From: Thermoplasmata archaeon
Lineage (GTDB): Archaea; Thermoplasmatota; Thermoplasmata; Lutacidiplasmatales; UBA184
Length of the DNA: 64,000 nucleotides
Assembly: GCA_022750335.1 (NCBI GenBank)
Contig: JAKIVX010000001.1
Location: forward strand, 129,350-193,349
Direction: 5' to 3'
How positions within the stretch are numbered: the first letter of the stretch is position 1; every line of letters begins with the position of its first letter. A program made the position numbers and the translations under genes. The notes beneath the pieces were generated by a model. That model was not told the origin of the DNA. It did not search any database and saw only the letters and a program-made list of their open reading frames with translations. Positions 58,265 to 64,000 of this stretch are shown in pieces.

Positions 58265-58406
58265 ACCCCGGCCGGGCCTCCCGCACAGGGGCGTTCGTTT
58301 CGTAACCGGCCCCCGACCTGCGGGGCCGATCGGTCAAACTCCACACCCGCCCGGTGCACACCTCGGGTGACCTAATCGAATATGGGGGAAGGTCGATGGG
58401 TCCTCC

Positions 58407-58676
58407 ATGTCGCATTCCCAGAACGGTCTCAAATCGGCCCATGGTTCGCCTCTGACGGATGTCGTTCGAGGTGCCCTGGTCCGGGTCGTCCTCTCGGTCC
58501 TCGTCCCGGTGGCCTGGATCAGTCTCACGCTGGTCTATGTGGCGTTCTTCGCCCCGAGATTCACGGTGTTCCAGGACGTCGTGCTCGTCATCATCTCCGT
58601 GCTGGCGCTCGTCGGCGCCCTCACGGTGATGTGGGTCTCTTTCGGGATGCGGATGTATCACGACTGGGTGGACTAG
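58407..58676 (+). CDS. Small membrane protein (two TM helices)
   Basis: 89-aa hydrophobic ORF. Confidence 0.5.
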   Translation: MSHSQNGLKSAHGSPLTDVVRGALVRVVLSVLVPVAWISLTLVYVAFFAPRFTVFQDVVLVIISVLALVGALTVMWVSFGMRMYHDWVD

Positions 58677-60204
58677 GCGCGAATCGGGAGGCCGCCGAGC
58701 GCGGTCGGCCCTTGCGGACCCGCCCCGTCGGGGGCTCGCCGCGGGCCTCCCATCGCCCGGATTCGATCGCGCGGACCAGCCGGGCGTGGTCGCGGACCAC
58801 CTGCGCGCCGTAGGACTCGGCGAACTCGGCCAGCGCCTCGTCCAGCACCCCCGAGCGACCACAGTATCCGGCGATGCGAGCGCCGTCGCCCGTTCGGGCG
58901 TGCGCGTGTCCTAGGACCTCGCCGCAGGCGCGTACGTAGCGAAGGAACTGCTTGGGCCGGAGCGCGTCGAGCGGCACGGCACCCTTGAGATTCCGCAACT
59001 GACGGACGTAGAAGGGGCGGCCCTCGATGCGGGTCCACCCCAGCAGGAGATCGGGCGAGCTTTGCAGCGCCATCTGCGCTGCCACGACCCGTTTCCCCTG
59101 ATGCCCCCGGAACTCCGAGGGAAGTCGTGGAAGGTAGGCGCTCGCCGCCGGGGTCAGCGCTTCCTTGACCTGCAGCAGGAGCGGGTCGGACTCTCCATTC
59201 CCGAACAGGAGGACGAGGTAGGCCCGCGCTCCCACGCTCCCGACGCCGACCACATGCTCGGCCACGTCCACCGGATGATACCGTTCGATGAGGTAGCGGC
59301 GGCCTCGCGGGAGCGTGCTGCGGTACGGGCGCAATCCCTCGATGACCTCCCGCGCGCGCTGCGCCGATATCCGGACCTGGATCGGTGGGAGTTCTCGAAG
59401 CCGCCACGATCCGTTCGGGGACCGCCGGGCCAACTGCGTAAGGAGGGTCTCGCTGGTCCGTTGGACCGCGTCCTCCGCCGCCCCCCGCAGAACGTCCCGA
59501 GTGCTGGGGTCGAGGCGCATTTGCGGGCTGGTCCGACCGGTGAAGAGGAACTGGTACCACAGGTCGAGGGCCCCGGCGGCCTCGAGGCGGCGGAGCTCGC
59601 CGCGGTACCCTTCCACACAACCCACGACCGCGGCGTGCCGGTCCCGCCGGGGCCACCCCAGGTCCCGGGCCGCCACGTTGACACTGGCGACCAGCCGCTT
59701 CAGGTCCCACTCCCACGGTCCGGCCTCGGACTCGTCGAAGTCGTTGAGGTCGAAGACGACATCCCGCTCGACGGTGCCGAACAGGCCGAAGTTGGCGAGG
59801 TGGGCGTCCCCGTCCATCAGAACCTCGATGCCGGAGACGGGTGTCCGCGCGAGGTCCCAGGCCATCACGGTGGCGCTCCCACGGTAGAATCCGAAAAGGG
59901 AGGCCGCCATTCGGGCATTCCGGATCGGGACGAGGTCCGATTGTCGGCCGGCATTGCTCTCCGCGATCAGGCGGAGGGGGTCGGGCCGGTCCTCCTCCGG
60001 TTTCCATCGCGCGTGCGCGGTGCGGGGAACCTGCAACCGGAGCGATTTTCCCGCGTTATGCCGAACCTTCACGTCATCGGGCGAGTTCGGTCGGGTGCGG
60101 GACGATCCTTTCGCCCGCCGACGAGCCTTCGAGGTCGGGGTGGAGGTCGAGCGGCGGCGCCGGACCCTCGCCGGCCAAGCCTTCCGCGCCGCCGTTCGCC
60201 TCAT
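58621..60204 (-). CDS. DUF2252 family protein
   Basis: MDGDAHLANFGLFGTVERDVVFDLNDFDESEAGPWEWDLKRLVASV; start uncertain. Confidence 0.85.
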   Translation of the reverse strand: MRRTAARKAWPARVRRRRSTSTPTSKARRRAKGSSRTRPNSPDDVKVRHNAGKSLRLQVPRTAHARWKPEEDRPDPLRLIAESNAGRQSDLVPIRNARMAASLFGFYRGSATVMAWDLARTPVSGIEVLMDGDAHLANFGLFGTVERDVVFDLNDFDESEAGPWEWDLKRLVASVNVAARDLGWPRRDRHAAVVGCVEGYRGELRRLEAAGALDLWYQFLFTGRTSPQMRLDPSTRDVLRGAAEDAVQRTSETLLTQLARRSPNGSWRLRELPPIQVRISAQRAREVIEGLRPYRSTLPRGRRYLIERYHPVDVAEHVVGVGSVGARAYLVLLFGNGESDPLLLQVKEALTPAASAYLPRLPSEFRGHQGKRVVAAQMALQSSPDLLLGWTRIEGRPFYVRQLRNLKGAVPLDALRPKQFLRYVRACGEVLGHAHARTGDGARIAGYCGRSGVLDEALAEFAESYGAQVVRDHARLVRAIESGRWEARGEPPTGRVRKGRPRSAASRFAPSPPSRDTSASRKRPTSP

Positions 60205-60372
60205 GCGGTCCTGCTACGCGGTCGGAAGGATAAGGCACCTCACCCGGTCCCAATCCAACTCCGAGGACCAGGGCGCGTGCCGTGGGCGGCGAGATGGGTC
60301 GCCCCCGTGATGCGCTCAGCCCATCGGGCCGACTTGGAGGTTCGAGTTTTCCGGAAAGTTGGAGGGTGGGCC

Positions 60373-60579
60373 CTACGGTTTGACCTCGTAGTCAAAATAG
60401 ATCCGGACCAACGCCCGGAATTCACTCACCTTGTCCCCCTCGATCGACCCTTCCAGCTCCGAGACGCGGAACCACTTGAGGCCCCGCAGCGTTTTCGAGG
60501 CGGTCGTCACCGCATTCTGGACGGCATTCGCAAAGCTCTCCGGGTCACTCCCGACTACTTCTGTAACACGTTGCACCAT
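60373..60579 (-). CDS. Dodecin family flavoprotein
   Basis: 68 aa, VTEVVGSDPESFANAVQNAVTTASKTLRGLKWFRVSELEGSIEGDKVSEFRALVRIYFDYE. Confidence 0.9.
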   Translation of the reverse strand: MVQRVTEVVGSDPESFANAVQNAVTTASKTLRGLKWFRVSELEGSIEGDKVSEFRALVRIYFDYEVKP

Positions 60580-60727
60580 GGGTGGTACCTCGAGGACGCC
60601 ATCCCGCCCGCGGATATGAACGGTTCCCGAGGTCGACCCTCCGCTAGGGGGCCCTCCCATTTCTAGGAAGAGCGCCCTCGGCTGCCGACGGTACCGATGG
60701 GAAGGGCCCGGCGGCCCGGAGGTAGGT

Positions 60728-60898
60728 TCAGTCGGTCAGGACGTGGCCGTGGATCTCGACTTCCTCGGTGTCGACCGAAATACCCATCCGAGACAGAGAG
60801 CCGAGGGTGTGCGAGAGGGTCTCGGTCGCAGGACGGACGAGGACGAGGTCGAGATGGGGTATCGAGACGTGGTTTTCCCAGACGTGGACGCGCTTCAT
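60728..60898 (-). CDS. Candidate 56-aa small protein (absent from the ORF track)
   Basis: MKRVHVWENHVSIPHLDLVLVRPATETLSHTLGSLSRMGISVDTEEVEIHGHVLTD*. Confidence 0.45.
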   Translation of the reverse strand: MKRVHVWENHVSIPHLDLVLVRPATETLSHTLGSLSRMGISVDTEEVEIHGHVLTD

Positions 60899-61047
60899 GG
60901 TCGATATACGTCGGCGAGGTCTCTTGAGCTTTGGGTGGGAGAGGTAGCCACACCGTGCCCCGACAAGGCACGGGCTCGCCCCGCCCCCGCGATGGAACCC
61001 TCGGGCGCGAGAATTATCGGTCCGGGTGCTCTAGGGTCGGCGAGATC

Positions 61048-61488
61048 ATGACCGAACCTACGGCGGCCGTCCAGCTCGAGCAGGTGGAGAAATACCGATT
61101 CACGGCGCAGTATCCCGGCCAGCCGTTCGGACCGTTGATCGTCGACGAGGCTCCTCCCGTGGGGGGTGGGGCGGGTCCGAGTCCGGTTCTGTCCCTCGCG
61201 ACCGCGGTCGGGCATTGCCTGAGTTCCACCCTCGTGAACACCCTCGAACGGGCCCATGTTCCGGTCACCCCGTTGCGGACGCTCGTCGAGGTGGAGGTCG
61301 GCCGGAACGACCGCGGACGACTCCGGGTGCGGCGGCTCTCGGTCCAGATCCGGACGGCCCCCCTTCAACCGGAAGACCAAGCCCGGTTCGACCACTGTGT
61401 CTCCATCTTCGAGGACTTCTGCACCGTGAGCGGGGCCGTACGCGAGGGGATTCTCATCGAAACGATGGTGGGTCGCAACCCCACCTGA
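61048..61488 (+). CDS. OsmC family protein
   Basis: LATAVGHCLSSTL and FCTVSGAVREGI redox Cys motifs. Confidence 0.85.
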   Translation: MTEPTAAVQLEQVEKYRFTAQYPGQPFGPLIVDEAPPVGGGAGPSPVLSLATAVGHCLSSTLVNTLERAHVPVTPLRTLVEVEVGRNDRGRLRVRRLSVQIRTAPLQPEDQARFDHCVSIFEDFCTVSGAVREGILIETMVGRNPT

Positions 61489-61632
61489 GCTTCCCGGCCC
61501 GGCGACCCGAACCGGCGGGACCGCTTCCAGTGCTTCGAAAAGAACTATACCCCGGAGTCCAACCTAGTTCCGTGAACCACCCTCGCAGCACCACGTTGCA
61601 CGGTCGCCCTCGGGTCGGAGGGTGGGATTTCT

Positions 61633-62565
61633 TTGACGGTCGATGAAGTCAAGATTCGGGACCTAAGTCGCCCGAATTCGTCGGAGTGGACACCCCCGAT
61701 CGGCGCGATGGGAGGTCCACCGGCGCACGAACTCTATCGGGACCTGGTCGCCCATGGCGGGCTCCGACTGCTGCGCGACTCGGAAGGAAATCCCTGGGTC
61801 GAGATGAAGGACGGAGAACGACGACGCAGCTTTCGGGTTCCGGGAATGGCATTGCGCGGAGCGATGGATCGATTTCGAATGCGGCGCAACCTGCGACCGG
61901 TTCCCGAGACGGACATCGAGGATTTCACCCGGGTGATCTCGGCCCGGATCTCGGACCCCGACGTCCGGCTGCCGATGTTCGACTTGAACTCCATCGAACG
62001 GGCCCCGGTGGCCCCGGAGCCTCCGGTAAGCCTGACCTCGATTCCCGTCGACGAGGTCGCTGCGGATCCGAGTGGTCTCGAGGCGGAGCTGGCTCAGGTT
62101 CTGAAGGAGGTCGACGCCGTTCGGGCGGAGTCCGGTGGCCCCGTCGGCGAGTCCCTTGGTTCCGCTCCCTGGCAAGAAGAGCCTTCCGAGTTGCCCGAGG
62201 TCGGAGTTCCGCTGGCTTCGCTCAATCCCTCCCTCTCGGGGGCGGCGCGCCCACCGGCAACGGAAGAGACCCTCCCGCGTTACCTCCGGGTGCTGCGGGG
62301 TCTCGCCTCCGGCGGAGGTTGGCTGGGCACCCTCGGCGAGTTGGGCCGCATGACACGGGAAGACCCGGACGCTGTCTTCGGCTCGCTCCTCAAGTTCCAT
62401 TCTGAACTGACGCAGAATCAATTGGTCGTCGCCCCGGTCGAAGTCGAGGACGGTTGGAGATGGCTCGTGATCGACCGGACCCGCCTCCGCTCGTCCGACG
62501 CGGCCCCCCTCCTACCGACGGATTCAGGGATCCCGGGAGCACCGGCGCCTGAGACCATCGCCTGA
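61633..62565 (+). CDS. Hypothetical protein
   Basis: 310-aa ORF with acidic/Pro-rich centre; TATA-like ACTATACC upstream. Confidence 0.6.
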   Translation: MTVDEVKIRDLSRPNSSEWTPPIGAMGGPPAHELYRDLVAHGGLRLLRDSEGNPWVEMKDGERRRSFRVPGMALRGAMDRFRMRRNLRPVPETDIEDFTRVISARISDPDVRLPMFDLNSIERAPVAPEPPVSLTSIPVDEVAADPSGLEAELAQVLKEVDAVRAESGGPVGESLGSAPWQEEPSELPEVGVPLASLNPSLSGAARPPATEETLPRYLRVLRGLASGGGWLGTLGELGRMTREDPDAVFGSLLKFHSELTQNQLVVAPVEVEDGWRWLVIDRTRLRSSDAAPLLPTDSGIPGAPAPETIA

Positions 62566-62605
62566 GCCGAAGAGGCCGCTTCCACCCCTCACCGGGGGCA
62601 GTCCC

Positions 62606-63571
62606 TCAACGGCCTGCGGTGTCGAGTCGTTTCAACACGGTCAACGCGCGCAGCGTCACCATCTTACTCGGGCGTCCAAGCTTCTCCAGGGTCAGCGGCG
62701 TCGGTCGCTGGTTCGGGTGGGCTCGAAACCACGTCGACATCGCCCCTTCCACATCGGGGTGCTCCGCGTCGAGGTTCCATCGTCCATCCGCTCGGCGCCG
62801 CTTCCGAAGGACGGAGAGTGCGAACGCCAATCGGGGGTCCGCTGAATACCCTAGGGCCGTCAGCAGGTCGAGCCCGACCAACAGGTCGTAGTAGTAATGG
62901 ACCGGATAATGGAACCGGAACCACGGAGCGTACCGGGCCCCTTGGCGGTGGAGTTCCCGCTCCAGGAAGAACTCGGAGGCCGCGCCGACAACGCGCGTCA
63001 TTTCTTCCGTCCACAGGTGCCGTGGATAGGCGGCGAAGGCGCTGAGTCCCTCCCACGAATCGAGGTTCCGGCCCGAGGAGAAGCAGGACCATCCCCCTTT
63101 CGGGTGCGCGGTCTCCACGAGCCACTCGAGCGTTCGACGGACCCGCGGGTCCTCCGCATAGCCCATCCGGATCAGCGCTCGTGCCTGGTTTCCCGCTGCG
63201 CAATGGTGGGGGGTCCCGACCGAATTTCCCCCCAGACCACCGTCCTTGGCCGCGAACTCCTTCATCCAGAGTTCGCAGGACGTGCGGATCGCGGGTACCT
63301 CCCGCGTTAGCCCTAGGTCCGAAAGGGCCAGCATCCGCCAGTTCGTCGAGAGGTACTTCGGCCGGTAGAGGCTCTCCGGGGACACCCACCAGCCCGCCGG
63401 GTCTCGACCGACGAGGAGCCCCCCCGCCCATCCCATTGTCGGGATCCGCTTCTGGGCTCGTTCGACCTCGGGATCGTTGGCGGGTCGATCGAGTAGTTCT
63501 CTCAGGGCCAGGTAGCGCGCGGCCGGCTCGGTCTCCTCCAACAACCACTCAAGGACACGGTTCGGAGGCAT
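62606..63571 (-). CDS. Prenyltransferase/squalene-cyclase-type alpha/alpha-barrel repeat protein
   Basis: Repeated GG[WL].. units: KDGGLGGNSVGTPHHC, HPKGGWSCFSSGRNLDSWEGLSAFAAYPRHLW, RADGRWNLD. Confidence 0.65.
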   Translation of the reverse strand: MPPNRVLEWLLEETEPAARYLALRELLDRPANDPEVERAQKRIPTMGWAGGLLVGRDPAGWWVSPESLYRPKYLSTNWRMLALSDLGLTREVPAIRTSCELWMKEFAAKDGGLGGNSVGTPHHCAAGNQARALIRMGYAEDPRVRRTLEWLVETAHPKGGWSCFSSGRNLDSWEGLSAFAAYPRHLWTEEMTRVVGAASEFFLERELHRQGARYAPWFRFHYPVHYYYDLLVGLDLLTALGYSADPRLAFALSVLRKRRRADGRWNLDAEHPDVEGAMSTWFRAHPNQRPTPLTLEKLGRPSKMVTLRALTVLKRLDTAGR

Positions 63572-63620
63572 CGCGGACCTCTTCGAATGCCGAGGAATCC
63601 GAGCGGGTCGCCCGCCCCCG

Positions 63621-64000
63621 CTAGGCCATGACCAGGTTCAGGTCGCCGGAGAAGGTGGAGTTCGGACACTGGACATTGAAGTTGAGGACCTCGGTCGCAT
63701 TGGCCGGAACGGCGAGCGGCACGTTCACATCCGAAACGCTGAATCCGGAGCTGTTGGTGGTCACGCTCATGATCGTGCAGGCGTAAGTGGCGTTCCCCGT
63801 TCCGTAGGGCGCCCCCGTGATGTCGAACGAGAGGGGCACCACGTCTCCGGTACTGGCGTTGAAGCCGTAGGTGGAGGCGTCATTGAGGCCGCAGACATTG
63901 TCGGAGGACCAGACGTTGATCTGTCCGACCTGGATGGCGGGTGCGGAAGGAAACAAGACGAACGCAAGGACCCCGATGATAACGACCAAGACCACCGCGA
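63621..64000 (-). CDS. Pilin-like/archaellin-like N-terminal TM protein (truncated at window end)
   Basis: AVVLVVIIGVLAFVLFPSAPAI hydrophobic N-helix then Thr/Ser/Asn-rich beta domain; frame open to window edge. Confidence 0.5.
   Translation of the reverse strand, partial: AVVLVVIIGVLAFVLFPSAPAIQVGQINVWSSDNVCGLNDASTYGFNASTGDVVPLSFDITGAPYGTGNATYACTIMSVTTNSSGFSVSDVNVPLAVPANATEVLNFNVQCPNSTFSGDLNLVMA

Noticed and set aside
1-64000. CRISPR arrays, transposons/integrases, rRNA genes
   Set aside because: Read through for repeated spacer-like units, transposase/integrase motifs and rRNA-like conserved stretches; none found by eye.

Overview
A 64 kb, GC-rich chromosomal window from an archaeon. Lineage evidence: GGGP and DGGGP synthases, CarS, aIF5A, DtdA, an archaeal GHMP-type shikimate kinase, an ADH synthase/DHQ synthase II route and a tRNA-splicing endonuclease. 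The surface-protein repeats (ETGLPxGTxWSVxLNG) suggest a Thermoplasmatota-like lineage, which is inference. No mobile element, CRISPR array or rRNA was seen. The main feature is a tightly overlapping minus-strand array (about 42.3 to 27.3 kb): ADHS, DHQS-II, AroDE, shikimate kinase, AroA, AroC, Asd, aspartate kinase, TrpE-G-D-C-F-B-A. Three observations stand out. (1) Upstream of this array is an unannotated 22-codon ORF ending Trp-Leu-Trp-stop, about 26 nt downstream of a TATA-like box. It is followed by hairpins and mutually exclusive GGAGGG/CCCTCC/GGAGG segments that could mask the first gene's Shine-Dalgarno, which looks like an archaeal tryptophan attenuator. (2) A tRNA-Glu(CTC) gene appears to be interrupted by a 32-nt intron in the T-loop (position 59/60) with a near-canonical bulge-helix-bulge. 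(3) A 1817-aa protein has an IleRS-like body lacking HIGH and KMSKS, followed by an HhH segment, a long Pro/Glu/Ser-rich linker and a DUF835-like C-terminus. All assignments were made by eye from sequence motifs; no database search was run.
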